Positions 37,352 to 47,800 of a stretch of 64,000 bases of DNA are shown one piece after another. The translations under genes were made by a program, and so were the position numbers. This DNA comes from Ww85 sp963745765. Lineage in GTDB: Bacteria > Desulfobacterota > Desulfobulbia > Desulfobulbales > Desulfocapsaceae. Location: assembly GCA_963745765.1 (NCBI GenBank), contig CAVUYQ010000026.1, forward strand, positions 1 through 64,000. Reading direction: 5' to 3'. The notes below the pieces were generated by a model that made no database searches, was not told where the DNA came from, and worked only from the letters and a program-made list of their open reading frames with translations. Positions within the stretch are counted from its first letter, which is position 1; each line of letters starts with the position of its first letter.

Positions 37352-38532
37352 CAGAGGCTCTTCTCTGAGCAGCACAAAACCTCCCGATAGACCCGGTCAA
37401 GCGGAAGATGATGTTTTTCGGCCACGACCCTGCATGCTTCATATTCCGGGTATATTTTAACGCCGTCGGGCGTCTGCACCTTTTTGGCAGTAATCTTGCC
37501 CCAGGAGGTGTTGACAAGAACCATCTCCCGCGGCAGCGTCAAGCGTTGTTCCGTTCTGAAACGCAAACCGATGGCCGTGGTTTCGGTGAGAATCGTATCC
37601 TTGAGTTCCGGGCTGTTCTGCGGGTGACAGATCACCTGCAGGCAGAAGCCGGGCCGTCCCTTTTTCATCTGGATCGTGCTCAGGCTGACATCAAGGGCTT
37701 TTTTATCAAAGAGTCTGCTGCACAAAAGCGGGAAACCCTCCGGGCTCCAATCATCAAGGTGAGTCTCGATAACCTCCACCTGCTGGGCCTCTTCGACACG
37801 GTTGCCCTGGCCGATCAGCAAACGCAGCAGATTTGGACGATCCTCGGTTCCCGGCCAATCACCGGCACCATAACCGGTGGCAGAAAGAGTCAGCGGCGGC
37901 AGCGGGCCGAATCCGTCAGCCAGTTCAGCAACGAGTGCCGCGCCGGTCGGTGTCACCAGTTCACTATCGGCGTCAACACCGTAGACCGGAACACCTTTCA
38001 GGATTTCACAAACGGCAGGCGCGGGGAGCGGCAGGTTGCCGTGGGCACAGCGTACAAATCCCCGTCCAAGCGGCAAGGGTGAACAGTACAGCCTTTGTAT
38101 GCCAAGCAGCTGCAATCCGGCCACGGTACCGACAATATCGATGATGGTATCGAGTGCGCCAACCTCATGGAAATGGATCTTTTCAACCGGTTTATCGTGA
38201 ATCCGGGCTTCCGCTTCCGCCAATCGCTGAAATACCCTGAGAGATCGTTCGACAATTCGTCTTTCAAGGTGGCTTTTCTCCAGGACAACAGTGATGTCTC
38301 CCAGTGTCCTCAGAGTCTGAGCCGTGCTCGAGGTGATAGCAACGGAGGTCGCCGAAATGGCCTGCACCATGCGACGGGAGACCGAGAACTCGAAGGGCTC
38401 CAGTTCCAGTTTTGCCAATTCATCCTGCAGAAGATCAGCCGAAAGTCCTGCGTCTAAAAGAGCACCGAGAAGCATGTCTCCGCTGATGCCGGAAAAACAA
38501 TCCAGATAGAGAGTATCGTTCGTTATATTCAT
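37351..38532 (-). CDS. larC: Nickel insertion protein LarC (pincer cofactor synthesis)
   Basis: LarC is a CTP-dependent nickel insertase that loads Ni into the pyridinium pincer cofactor of lactate racemase and related enzymes. It begins 'LYLDCFSGISGDMLLGALL', then 'EKIHFHEVGALDTIIDIVG', 'GLELL'-type core and 'CSPLPLGRGFVRCAHGNLP'. The C-terminal domain includes 'KKGRPGFCLQVIC'. It is one continuous frame of 393 residues; in some species larC needs a ribosomal frameshift, which is not the case here. No larA, larB or larE is in the window. Confidence 0.9.
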   Translation of the reverse strand: MNITNDTLYLDCFSGISGDMLLGALLDAGLSADLLQDELAKLELEPFEFSVSRRMVQAISATSVAITSSTAQTLRTLGDITVVLEKSHLERRIVERSLRVFQRLAEAEARIHDKPVEKIHFHEVGALDTIIDIVGTVAGLQLLGIQRLYCSPLPLGRGFVRCAHGNLPLPAPAVCEILKGVPVYGVDADSELVTPTGAALVAELADGFGPLPPLTLSATGYGAGDWPGTEDRPNLLRLLIGQGNRVEEAQQVEVIETHLDDWSPEGFPLLCSRLFDKKALDVSLSTIQMKKGRPGFCLQVICHPQNSPELKDTILTETTAIGLRFRTEQRLTLPREMVLVNTSWGKITAKKVQTPDGVKIYPEYEACRVVAEKHHLPLDRVYREVLCCSEKSL

Positions 38533-38536
38533 GACG

Positions 38537-39493
38537 CTATAGCGTTGTTCCTGAGAGGTTGATGCCGATTTGAAGAGGATAGCCGTTAAGAAAATCGGCT
38601 ACAGTCATTCGTCTTTTTCCTTCGATCTTGATCTCTTTTAGCAGAAGGCATGCCTGGGAGGTTGACACGAGCAGACCTTCGCGATCGGCTCGTATCAGCG
38701 TGCCCGGTCTCTTTGAGCTGTTCTGGTGCACGACTTCAGGCGAAAAGAACTGGGCTTTCTTGCCGTTCAGGTAGCAATAGGCCGTCGGCCAGGGATCAAG
38801 GCCCCTGATGAGATTAGCAATAGTTTCAGCAGACAGGTTCCAGTTGATGAGACCGTCATCTTTCTTGAGCATCGGTGCAGACGTGGCCAGGTCGTTATCC
38901 TGGGAGATGACGGCCAGTCCACCCTGGCCTATCAGATCCAGGGTGTCCATCAGGGCCTGGCTGCCCAGCCGGGCGATTTTGGGAAAGAGGGTTCCGGCAG
39001 TTTCATCGACCGCCGGGGTGATGGCAGCCTTCATCAGCATGGCGCCGGTGTCCATGCCCTCGTCCATTTGCATGATGGTCACCCCGACTTGCGTGTCGCC
39101 CTTGATAATCGACCATTGAATGGGCGCGGCACCACGGTGACGCGGCAATAACGATCCATGCACGTTGATGCAGCCATACTTTGGCAGAGAGAGGATAGCC
39201 GCCGGTAGAATCCTGCCGTAGGCTGCGACCACAATAATATCGGGGTTATAACCGCTGAGCAGATCTATGAACCCGGCGGTTTTGATTGTTGCCGGCTGAT
39301 GAACCGGGATACCATGTTCCTCAGCCAGTATTTTCACGGGAGGCGCGATCAGCTTGAGGCTCCTTCCTTTTGGCCGGTCAGGTTGGCTGACAACCGCCAC
39401 GACTTGGTCTTCTCCGTTAATCAAGGCATTCAGGGAGGGGATGGCAAAGTCAGGTGTTCCCATGAAAATGATGCGAAAAGGGGATCTGCTCAT
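38537..39493 (-). CDS. fmt: Methionyl-tRNA formyltransferase
   Basis: Formylates initiator Met-tRNA using 10-formyltetrahydrofolate. The N-terminal domain opens 'IIFMGTPDFAIPSL'. The catalytic Asn-His region is 'CINVHGSLLPRHRGAAPIQW' and the C-terminal OB-like domain follows. 318 residues, intact. The ATG overlaps the def stop (TGATG at 39493), giving the classic def-fmt pair. Confidence 0.95.
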   Translation of the reverse strand: MSRSPFRIIFMGTPDFAIPSLNALINGEDQVVAVVSQPDRPKGRSLKLIAPPVKILAEEHGIPVHQPATIKTAGFIDLLSGYNPDIIVVAAYGRILPAAILSLPKYGCINVHGSLLPRHRGAAPIQWSIIKGDTQVGVTIMQMDEGMDTGAMLMKAAITPAVDETAGTLFPKIARLGSQALMDTLDLIGQGGLAVISQDNDLATSAPMLKKDDGLINWNLSAETIANLIRGLDPWPTAYCYLNGKKAQFFSPEVVHQNSSKRPGTLIRADREGLLVSTSQACLLLKEIKIEGKRRMTVADFLNGYPLQIGINLSGTTL

Positions 39494-40008
39494 CAGCTGA
39501 TCTGCTCCTCTTCCAGCATTTTTTTGCGCTTCTTCTTATAGAGTGCTCGCTTCAGCGGGCTCAGGTGGTCAATAAAGAGAATTCCGTTAAGATGGTCAAT
39601 TTCATGCTGAAGAACTACGGCGAAACGGTCCTCAGCCGACAGTTCATGAGGATTTCCATCTTCGTCCTGATAGGTGACGGTGATTTTTTTGAAGCGTTTT
39701 ACCTCGGCAACTAATTCCGGCACGCTCAGGCAGCCTTCTTCGTCAAGCTGATGGCCTTCACTGGCGACTATTTCCGGGTTTATCAGGCAGAGGTATTCTT
39801 TGTCCCCATCCGGGACGGTGGTGTCAACTACGACCAGCCGTATCGATTCTGCAATCTGCGGGGCCGCCAGGCCGATTCCGGGTGCATCATACATGGTTTC
39901 AGCCATATCCGCGATCAGCTCTTTGAGATCATCGTTGAAGGACGCGACCTCTTTCGCTTTAAGCCTCAGAAATGGCTCGGGATATTCGATTATTTTACGT
40001 AACGCCAT
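39493..40008 (-). CDS. def: Peptide deformylase
   Basis: Metalloenzyme that removes the N-formyl group from new proteins. Motif 1 is 'GIGLAAPQI', motif 2 'EGCLSVPE' with the metal Cys, motif 3 'QHEIDHLNG' with two metal His and the catalytic Glu. 171 residues, intact, first gene of the minus-strand string. It diverges from plsY across 191 bp. Confidence 0.95.
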   Translation of the reverse strand: MALRKIIEYPEPFLRLKAKEVASFNDDLKELIADMAETMYDAPGIGLAAPQIAESIRLVVVDTTVPDGDKEYLCLINPEIVASEGHQLDEEGCLSVPELVAEVKRFKKITVTYQDEDGNPHELSAEDRFAVVLQHEIDHLNGILFIDHLSPLKRALYKKKRKKMLEEEQIS

Positions 40009-40199
40009 GTGTTAACTCGTTATCTTGATTCAGTAATTAATTTTGCCGAAGGCAAATGTACCATACGTAGAGTCTATTGACTATTGGTGAATGCACTATA
40101 ATCCACTAATAGCACCACCTGTTGCTTTGTCAGGGCGAAAACGGTAGAGTGCTCAGTCAGCATTTGCCGCATTCCTGATTTACAATATACTGGTATATT
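40009..40199. promoter_or_regulatory. Divergent promoter region between def and plsY
   Basis: A perfect -10 box TATAAT lies at 40097-40102 on the plus strand with weak -35 candidates (CTATTG, 17-base spacing). A palindrome TTTGCC-GAA-GGCAAA sits at 40042-40056 near the def side. Confidence 0.35.
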
Positions 40200-40793
40200 A
40201 TGAACATCCTTTTTCCGATTGCAAGCTATCTCGTTGGTGCCATACCCTTTGGTCTCCTGGTTGGCAAGCTGGCAGGTATTGATGTACGCACCTCAGGCAG
40301 CGGCAATATCGGTGCAACCAATGTCAGCCGGCTGCTTGGTAAAAAACTGGGGTTTGTCACCCTGGTTCTCGATTGTCTCAAGGGGTTTCTGCCGATCTTT
40401 GCAGCCTCGCACCTGCTTCCCGATGGTTCCAATCACCAGGTGATCATGCTGCTCTGCGGTATCATGGCGGTTGTTGGGCACATGTTTCCTGTCTACCTCG
40501 GTTTCAGGGGAGGCAAGGGTGTCGCCACGAGTCTTGGTGTTTTTCTCTTTTTGTCGCCACCGGCCATCGCTATCAGTGTGGTAGTGTTTGTCGGGGCGGT
40601 AGCACTGACCGGTTTTGTATCTGTCGGTTCCCTGGCCGCGGCGGGTCTTTTCCCCCTGTGGCTTTTTGTTTTTGGCCAACCGCCCGCATCAATCTATGCC
40701 GGAATGGTGATCGGAGCCTTGATATGGGTAAAACATCATCAGAATATCGGCCGGTTGTTTCGCGGTGAGGAAAAGAGCTGGAAAAAGAAGTAA
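40200..40793 (+). CDS. plsY: Acyl-phosphate:glycerol-3-phosphate acyltransferase
   Basis: Inner-membrane enzyme that starts phospholipid synthesis by acylating glycerol 3-phosphate. Motif 1 'RTSGSGNIGATNVSRLLG', motif 2 'LVLDCLKGFLP' and motif 3 'GFRGGKGVATSLGVF' are all present. 197 residues with several helices. Starts ATG 40200 without a strong ribosome site. Confidence 0.93.
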   Translation: MNILFPIASYLVGAIPFGLLVGKLAGIDVRTSGSGNIGATNVSRLLGKKLGFVTLVLDCLKGFLPIFAASHLLPDGSNHQVIMLLCGIMAVVGHMFPVYLGFRGGKGVATSLGVFLFLSPPAIAISVVVFVGAVALTGFVSVGSLAAAGLFPLWLFVFGQPPASIYAGMVIGALIWVKHHQNIGRLFRGEEKSWKKK

Positions 40794-40926
40794 TTACCAT
40801 TTTTCCCCGGCCGGGGTAAAAATGGGGCAGATGTTTTGGATAAATGGCGTCAGCGTACCGTATCGTTTTTAAGACCGGGACGTTGTCTTCCTTTTCCTCC
40901 ACGGTGACGGTGTAAAGGGTGACGAT

Positions 40927-41784
40927 ATGACCGTAAAAGAAATTGTACAGCGTATTGTCAATACGGGCACGAAACAGCTCAGAGCGGATGGTACCTGCTA
41001 TCAATCGCTATCATACCGCGATGAATTGAGGCTGGCAGAAGAATCGGGCTGCAGCCTGAAGGAAGTACAGATCATCGCCCTGGAACATGATCTCATTCCC
41101 GAGGTCTATATTCGCAACCAGAAAAGCCTGTCCAGCCGGGATCAGGTCAGGTTGCTGCAGACGCATGTGGCGATAATAGGTCTTGGCGGTCTTGGCGGAA
41201 CGGTTACCGAAATCCTGGCCAGGATCGGTGTTGGAACCCTGACTCTGGTGGATGGTGATCTCTTTGAGGACAGCAATCTCAATCGCCAGATCCTGAGCAG
41301 TGTCGATAACCTCGGCCGGCCAAAGGCGGACGTGGCGGCAGAGCGGGTACTTTCAATCAATCCGGCGGTAGAAACCTGTGCGGTCCGGCAATTCCTCTCC
41401 GACGGGAACGCTCAGACCATCCTGGCAGGGGCCCACATTGCTGTTGACTGTCTTGATTCAATTTCCAGTCGTTTCATCCTCGAGCAGGCCTGTCGGATCA
41501 GAAAAATACCGATGGTTTCTGCTGCCATTGGCGGAACCTCGGGACAGGCTACCGTCGTCTATCCTGAGGATCAGGGGCTCTCCCGTATCTATGGCGATCC
41601 TGGCACGGCTTTACCCAAAGGGGTCGAAATGGTGCTTGGAACCCTGCCTTTTGCCGCTATCTCTATGGCTGCGGTTGAATGTGCCGAGGTCGTCACTATC
41701 GCACTCGGCAGGCCGGCACCTCTGAGGAACCGGCTGTTTATCACCGACCTGACGGACCATACCGCCGAACTGATTGATTTCTGA
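40927..41784 (+). CDS. HesA/MoeB/ThiF-family adenylyltransferase
   Basis: E1-like enzyme that adenylates the C-terminal Gly of a small sulfur carrier (ThiS, MoaD or similar). The ATP site is 'VAIIGLGGLGGTVTEILAR', followed by 'LVDGDLFEDSNLNRQILSS' with the R-Q motif and 'DCLDSISSRFILEQAC'. It has a 75-residue helical N-terminal extension and no obvious zinc C-x2-C pairs. 285 residues. AAGGGTGACG precedes ATG 40927. The bases before it (40822-40926) encode broken 'MFWINGVSVPYRF'-like sequence that recalls a ThiS N-terminus. An original carrier-E1 fusion is possible but weakly supported. Confidence 0.85.
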   Translation: MTVKEIVQRIVNTGTKQLRADGTCYQSLSYRDELRLAEESGCSLKEVQIIALEHDLIPEVYIRNQKSLSSRDQVRLLQTHVAIIGLGGLGGTVTEILARIGVGTLTLVDGDLFEDSNLNRQILSSVDNLGRPKADVAAERVLSINPAVETCAVRQFLSDGNAQTILAGAHIAVDCLDSISSRFILEQACRIRKIPMVSAAIGGTSGQATVVYPEDQGLSRIYGDPGTALPKGVEMVLGTLPFAAISMAAVECAEVVTIALGRPAPLRNRLFITDLTDHTAELIDF

Positions 41785-41793
41785 TCACCGGAT

Positions 41794-41901
41794 AATTGCG
41801 GGGACAGTATACTTAATTCTTCGTCCCTTCCTTTTAAATACAACGCCCTTTGGTATTACTTCGTCGCAAATTTGAAAAATGAACTATATATCCCCGTAAT
41901 T
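41794..41901 (-). repeat. REP-like palindromic element, copy 1
   Basis: Ends are inverted copies of AATTACGGGGACAGTATACTTAATTC (here AATTGCGGGGACAG at the left and a decayed TATATCCCCGTAATT at the right). The interior matches the reverse complement of the copies at 44637-44750 and 50166-50270, for example CTTTGGTATTAC. No coding capacity. Confidence 0.85.
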
Positions 41902-41948
41902 GCCCAGCAATGGTTTAAAAAGCGGATTCTTATCACCTGTTGAAACAA

Positions 41949-43295
41949 CTATTCCTGCTTAATGCCGTATTTTTTCATCTTTCGCCATAATGTGCTTGGA
42001 TTGATTGCCAGGTAGGCAGCAGTGGCTGTCTTTTTCCAGTCGTGTTTTTCTAGCGCCGTTCTGATGGTATTCTCTTCGGAGGTGGCTAGGGGCTTTCCCG
42101 TTGGCCGCTCTTCACTTGCTTCTCTGACTTTATGGTCATTTATCAATTCTTTGGGGAGGTGATCCAACTCGATTATGCTTCCATGACAGAGAATGAAGGC
42201 ATACTCGATAAAGTTTTCCAGTTCCCTGACATTACCAGGAAAATCATAATTCATAAATATATCGAGAACTTCCCGGGATACGCCTGCAATGTGCATCCCT
42301 TTGATAATGTTGAATTTGTTTATGAAATTATCTACCAGGAGTTCGATATCCTCACGGCGGCTAGACAGAGGCGGCAGGTAGATCTTGACAACGTTGAGAC
42401 GATAGAACAGATCTTCACGGAATTCTTTCTGGGAAACCAGATCGACAAGCTTTTTATTCGTTGCGGCAATGATCCGAACATTTGCCTTGACAGTTTCCAT
42501 GGAACCAAGGGGTTCATATTCCATTTTCTCCAATACCCGCAACAATTTCATTTGCAAGGCGCTCGAAATATCACCTATTTCATCAAGCAAAAAGGTGCCA
42601 CCCTCTGCACGGGCAAAGCGGCCGGGTTTGTCGCGTTTTGCTTCGGTGAATGCACCTTTTTTGTAGCCGAAAAGTTCGGACTCCAGCAGGGTATCCGGTA
42701 AAGCTGTGCAGTTTAAAGCAACAAACCTGCCAGAACGATCACTCAGGTCATGTATCGCTTTAGCAAATAGCTCCTTTCCCGTACCACTCGGGCCTTCGAT
42801 CAGAACGGTACTGTTGCTTTTCGCTATATCCGGCAAGATGTCGAGAATCTTCTTGATTTCATGGTTCCTGGAGATGATGTCCAAGATGGAACAATGTCCC
42901 TCAATCTTTTTGCGTAAAAACTCTATTTCGGAAATGTCCCGCAACGTCTCCACGCCACCGATAACCTCTCCGAGTTCATTGCGAACTACAGAAGCACTGA
43001 TTGTCACGGGTATTCGTTGACCATCGCTTCTGACAATGGTGGTTTTCCTTGAAATCTTTTTTTCGCCAGTCAGCATGCTTTCCCCTAGAAAGCAGTGTTT
43101 CTTGCAATGATCACTGCTGCCACCGAGAACCTCGTAGCATCTTTTCCCAATAGCCTGCTCAATCTTTACGCCGGTTATTTTTTCTGCTGCATGATTGAAG
43201 TAGGTAATGGTCTGTTTGCAGTTGATGGTGAAAATGCCATCGGCGATGGAATCGAGAATAATATTGTTCCAGTCCTGATCATTTTTCGCAATCAC
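41949..43295 (-). CDS. PAS-containing sigma54-dependent transcription activator
   Basis: Enhancer-binding activator of RpoN promoters. The N-terminal PAS domain (about 8-125) contains a Cys-rich turn ('SSDHCKKHCFLGESMLTG') that could bind a metal or sense redox. The central AAA domain has Walker A 'LIEGPSGTGKELFAKAI', a GAFTGA loop in variant form 'GAFTEA', Walker B 'GGTFLLDEIGD' and the R-finger region 'FREDLFYRLNV'. A C-terminal Fis-type helix-turn-helix ('WKKTATAAYLAINPSTLWRK') completes the 448 residues. No target operon is obvious; the divergent sequence upstream holds no gene for 300 bp. Confidence 0.92.
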   Translation of the reverse strand: MIAKNDQDWNNIILDSIADGIFTINCKQTITYFNHAAEKITGVKIEQAIGKRCYEVLGGSSDHCKKHCFLGESMLTGEKKISRKTTIVRSDGQRIPVTISASVVRNELGEVIGGVETLRDISEIEFLRKKIEGHCSILDIISRNHEIKKILDILPDIAKSNSTVLIEGPSGTGKELFAKAIHDLSDRSGRFVALNCTALPDTLLESELFGYKKGAFTEAKRDKPGRFARAEGGTFLLDEIGDISSALQMKLLRVLEKMEYEPLGSMETVKANVRIIAATNKKLVDLVSQKEFREDLFYRLNVVKIYLPPLSSRREDIELLVDNFINKFNIIKGMHIAGVSREVLDIFMNYDFPGNVRELENFIEYAFILCHGSIIELDHLPKELINDHKVREASEERPTGKPLATSEENTIRTALEKHDWKKTATAAYLAINPSTLWRKMKKYGIKQE

Positions 43296-43611
43296 ATTAG
43301 CCCCCGGAGCAACGCAGGATAACTCGAGATATTATCGCTTTACTCTTGTACCATTATAATCACGAAAAAAGAGAAGATAACAGTAATGGACGAACACTGC
43401 TGCTCACTTACTTCCTGAACACAGCAGGTTAGGTTGAAGCATCAGCAGGTTAAGGTGGTTCCCGTTGATCTGTTATCGATAATTTCCCGTCCCGACTCAA
43501 GTTTTCAACTCTGAACCTATGGTAAAAAAATATTTGAGACGGTTGGAGGGGCGGGGAAATGCAGTTTCACCATCCGGTTCACTGAACAATGGAACAGCAT
43601 TTACGAAGTTA
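43296..43611. other. Intergenic stretch
   Basis: No gene. I found no clear -24/-12 promoter. A repeated GCATCAGCAGGTTA-like / ACAGCAGGTTAGG motif occurs at about 43423-43454. Confidence 0.4.
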
Positions 43612-44037
43612 CTATCTGGGAGTCACGATATTTAGCGGCTTCCTCAACGACGATAGACGCTCTTTTTCTGTTGCCAGTTTACTGTCAACAGCGTATCCGA
43701 TCAGGCCATAGATGTAGGCAAACAGTATCCCGTTAACAACGTTGATCATAGCAAGATGCGCAGCAGTGATTGCTGTGTTCATCTCAAGAAATCCAGTCCC
43801 GAGCAGACATACATAGCCTATTGATCCATGCGTCAGGTTGGCAATAACACCGACAAGGCCTAACAATTTGCCGATAAAAGGGATATACGTCATCTGAATC
43901 AAGCCCAAACTTACGGGCGCGATCACCACTCCAAAAGCAATACCATTCCACATAAATCTGTTTTTTGTTAACATATTCTTTGTCAGGTATAAGCAGGATA
44001 ATGGGACTATTGCTAGGAAAATTAACCATTCACTCAT
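43612..44037 (-). CDS. Small polytopic membrane protein, unknown
   Basis: From ATG 44037 (after GGGAGG), a 141-residue hydrophobic protein, 'MSEWLIFLAIVPLSCLYLTK', with four probable helices. Gly-rich turns ('GKLLGLVGVIANLTHGSIGY') and a basic C-terminus follow. I do not recognise the family. It is convergent with nothing and shares the strand of the sigma54 activator 316 bp downstream, so it could be a target or simply a neighbour. Confidence 0.55.
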   Translation of the reverse strand: MSEWLIFLAIVPLSCLYLTKNMLTKNRFMWNGIAFGVVIAPVSLGLIQMTYIPFIGKLLGLVGVIANLTHGSIGYVCLLGTGFLEMNTAITAAHLAMINVVNGILFAYIYGLIGYAVDSKLATEKERLSSLRKPLNIVTPR

Positions 44038-44636
44038 GACGGGCCTCCCATCTTTGGTGATTTGCTGGCATACGTTGTCTTGTACACTTATTGCTGCACA
44101 ATACATTCCTAAATTGCTGTTATATTATTTCGTATTAATATCATTTACTTACTTGGAATATAAATTGATGCCTGACGAAGGCGTATTGCATAATTGCACT
44201 ATGAAGAAGAAATGACTCTGGCCATGCTTGAAAGGGGTACCGCTGTGGGGAGAGGAATTGCGGGAGATGATATACGCCTCATTGTTTCTACTAAATGTAA
44301 AAAATATCAGTTTGTTAAGTAAGATCGAATGTGGTGCTTGTTGTCCAGTAATTCGGCGATGGCCGCTATTGTTGGCTTTCTCAGAGCACCGTTGTGCTCG
44401 TTTGCCTGTTCAAGAGATCGAGCTGATGTTTTTTCAACTACTCGATTTAATTTAAAAAAAACTCCCCAACAACGTTAATGCCCATGATTGCAGAAACGCA
44501 ACGAAATCGTGCAGATCTGCAATCAGAATAAAGAATCGATTAATCAAAAATTGAGATCTGAGGTGAAAAAGAAAAATAACAGGACATGAATGGTATCGAG
44601 TAGCTTGATACCTCCGAGCAGATTGATGTATTCCTT
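44038..44636. other. Intergenic stretch
   Basis: No gene I can support. A 36-codon frame from ATG 44212 ('MTLAMLERGTAVGRGIAG') lacks a ribosome site. The right end abuts REP-like copy 2. Confidence 0.4.
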
Positions 44637-44750
44637 AATTACGGAGACAGTATACTTAATTCATTTTTCGAATGTGCGACGAGGTAATACCAAAGGACAT
44701 TGTATTCAAAAGGAAGGGATAGAAGAATTAAGTATACTGCCCCCGTAATT
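44637..44750 (+). repeat. REP-like palindromic element, copy 2
   Basis: Left end AATTACGGAGACAG and right end CCCCCGTAATT, each continued by TATACTTAATTC or its inverse. The interior is nearly identical to the copy at 50166-50270. Confidence 0.9.
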
Positions 44751-44877
44751 GCTCCCAATAACGATCGTGTTACTGCTGATACTAGTTGCATTTTAAATAT
44801 AATACAGGCACAACTTAACATATTCACGACACAACCAGCAGAGATTCCCACCAGTTCGGATTGCAGGAGATGACGCC

Positions 44878-47800
44878 ATGAAGAAACCAGTGAAGAAACA
44901 CGAAAGCGCCCGCACGCTGCGGCATATGGCGGAGGCCGAGCTAGGTAAGAGAGCGAAAGGCGTGAGCACTGGCAAGCTGACGAAGGATGAACAGCAGACG
45001 TTAATTCATGAGCTGGAGACCCAGCAGATCGAAATCGAAATGCAGAACGTGGAGCTGCGCGAGATGATGGATTCGCGTGACAAGTACTCCGATCTTTACG
45101 ATGTCTCCCCGGCCGGCTGCGCTGTGGTCAGCGAAAAGGGCTTGATCGTCGAGGTGAACCTGAGCTTCTGTGAAATGGTCGGCGTTCCGCGCCGCGGTCT
45201 CATGCAGAAGCCTTTCTCGCGTTTTATCTGTGCCGAGGACCAGGACGTGTTCTACCTCCTTCGCCAGGCCCTTGCAGACACCAGGGAGGCGCAGTCGTGT
45301 GAACTTCGATTGAAGAAGCCGAGTGGCGAATTTCTTTGGACCAGTCTCAGCTGCATGGGTGTTGAGCAGAGCGAAGTGGCCGGCCCGATGTTCCGGGTGG
45401 CCGTTGTCGATATCACCGAGCTCAAGCGGGCGGAAGCGGTGATCAGTACGGAGAGAGAGCGTGCGGAGAACTATCTGCAGATCGCCGGCGTAATCATCAT
45501 GGCTCTGGACGCAGAGGGCCGGGTCATGATCCTCAACCGGAAGGGTTGCGAGGTACTGAAGGTGTCGCAGGAGGACGTGCTCGGTAAGTCATGGCTCGAC
45601 ATCTTTGTTCCGGTTTCCGAACAGGAGCGAGTGAGGCGGGAGTTTAGCGGATTGATGACGGGCGACATCGCTTCCGGCGGAGTACTTCGAGAACGCGGTG
45701 ATAACAAGCAGAGGCGATGAGCGATTGATTTCCTGGCGCAACACCCTGATTCAGGACGAGTCGGGAGCAATTGTCGGAACGCTCAGCTCGGGAGAGGATA
45801 TTACCGGGCGCAAGCAGACCGAAATCCGGACCGCTCTGGCCCGCGATGTGCTGGCGCGCCTGAACAATCCCAAGAGCACCACGGACACGATCCGCGACAT
45901 TCTCCAGATGGTCAGGAAGAGCATGGATTTTGAAGCCGTCGGGATTCGGCTGTCGGAGGGCGAGGATTACCCGTACTACCAGACCAACGGATTCCCGGAT
46001 CATTTTGTCGAGATGGAACGATATATATGCGCTCGAGATGAGAAGGGGACACTTGTGCGCGACGAGGCGGGAAATGTTGTGCTGGAGTGCATGTGCGGGG
46101 ATGTCCTGTGCGGCCGCACGAATCCGGAACTCCCCTTTTTCACGGAAGGCGGGAGCTTCTGGAGCAACTGCACATCCGAACTGTTCGTTTCGACCACAGA
46201 AGCGGATCACCAGGGGCATAAGCGGAACCGTTGCAACGAAGAGGGGTATGAATCAGTCGCACTGATTCCTTTGCGTACCGGTGCTGAGATTCTCGGCCTG
46301 CTGCAGCTCAATGATCACCGCAGAAACCGGCTCACTCCGGAGCTCATCCGCTTTTTTGAGGGCTTGGGCGACAGCATCGGCATCGTCATCGCCCGCAAGC
46401 ACGCCGAAGAAGAGCTGGCGACGAAGGAGAAGAAGTGGCGTACTCTTTTTGAAACGATGAGAGAGGGCGTGTTCTACCAGGGAGCCGATGGGGTGCTCAT
46501 CGACGTGAATGACGCGGCACTCCGGATGTTCGGGCTGAGCCGGGACGAGTTCCTGAGCCGGACATCCATTAACTCCGAATGGGACGTCATTCGTGAGGAC
46601 GGAACACCACTCCCGGGCTCGGAGCATCCTTCCATGCTGGCATTGAGGACCGGCAAGCCGGCTCATGATCTCGTCGTGGGCATCTTTAATCCGCAGATAG
46701 AGGGGTACGCGTGGGTATCGGTCAGCGCTATCCCTGAGTTTCTCGAAGGGGATACAGCTCCCTATCAGGTTGTGGTTACGATGCACGATATCACATTGCG
46801 CAAGCGTGCAGAAGAAAGGCTGCACGCGGCGCACGAATTGAACCAGTCGACGCTGGATGCATTGTCTGCGCACATCGCGATCCTGAATGCGGATGGAACG
46901 ATTCTGGCCGTGAATCGGGCCTGGATGAAGTTCTCGAAGCAGAACGGGTTGAAGATGCCCGATGCATGCATTGGCGCTAATTACCTGGCGGTCAGCGAAG
47001 CGGCGACCGGTGAATGGGCTCAGAGCGCAAAGGATGCGGCGGAAGGGATTCGTGCCGTGGCGGATGGAATTCTTGACCGTTTCGTCTTTGAATATCCATG
47101 CCACAGCCCGGAGGAGAATCGATGGTTTTTCATGCGGGTGACTCCTCTGCAAGATGCCCGACCGGGGCGCGTCGTGGTGTCGCACGAGAACATCACGAAC
47201 CGGAAACTGGTGGAGGAGGCGCTGAAGGACAGTGAGCGCCGATTCCGAACCGTCGTCGAAACGATTCCGGATCTTGTCTGGTTAAAGAATCCGGAAGGCG
47301 TGTACCTGACGTGCAATCACCGTTTCAGCGATTTCTTCGGCGCGATAGAATCTGAAATAGCGGGAAAGACGGACTACGACTTTGGCTCCCGGGAGCAGGC
47401 AGACCTATTCCGTGAGCATGACCTCAGGGCGATGGAGGCTGGCGGTCCGAGCAGGAACGAAGAGTGGGTGACGTTCGCCAGCGACGGACACTGCGAATTG
47501 CTGGAGACAATCAAGACCCCGGTACGGGATGGCGACGGTAATCTAATCGGCGTGCTGGGCATTGGCCGTGACATCACCGAACGAAAGAAGGCCGAAGAAG
47601 CGCTGCGGAAGAGCGAGGGGCTGTTCCGGAAGGTGTTCGAAGTTCTTCCCGTGGGGCTTTGGATCGCCAATAAGGACGGTACGCTGATGAGCGGAAATCC
47701 AGCCGGGGTGAGAATATGGGGCAGATCGCCGCTTGTGGACCTGTCGAAGTATGGCGTGTTCAAGGCGCGGCGTCTGCCGTCGGGCGAAGAAATCACCCCG

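Noticed and set aside
37351..38532. Programmed frameshift in larC
   Set aside because: Known in other species, but here the gene is one uninterrupted frame.
42600..42670. GAFTEA in place of GAFTGA as a sign that the sigma54 activator is inactive
   Set aside because: Variation at this position is tolerated in many PAS-type activators, and all other AAA motifs are intact.
44212..44322. 36-codon frame 'MTLAMLERG...' resembling a FeoA-like start
   Set aside because: Too short, no ribosome site, and the resemblance rests on a few residues.
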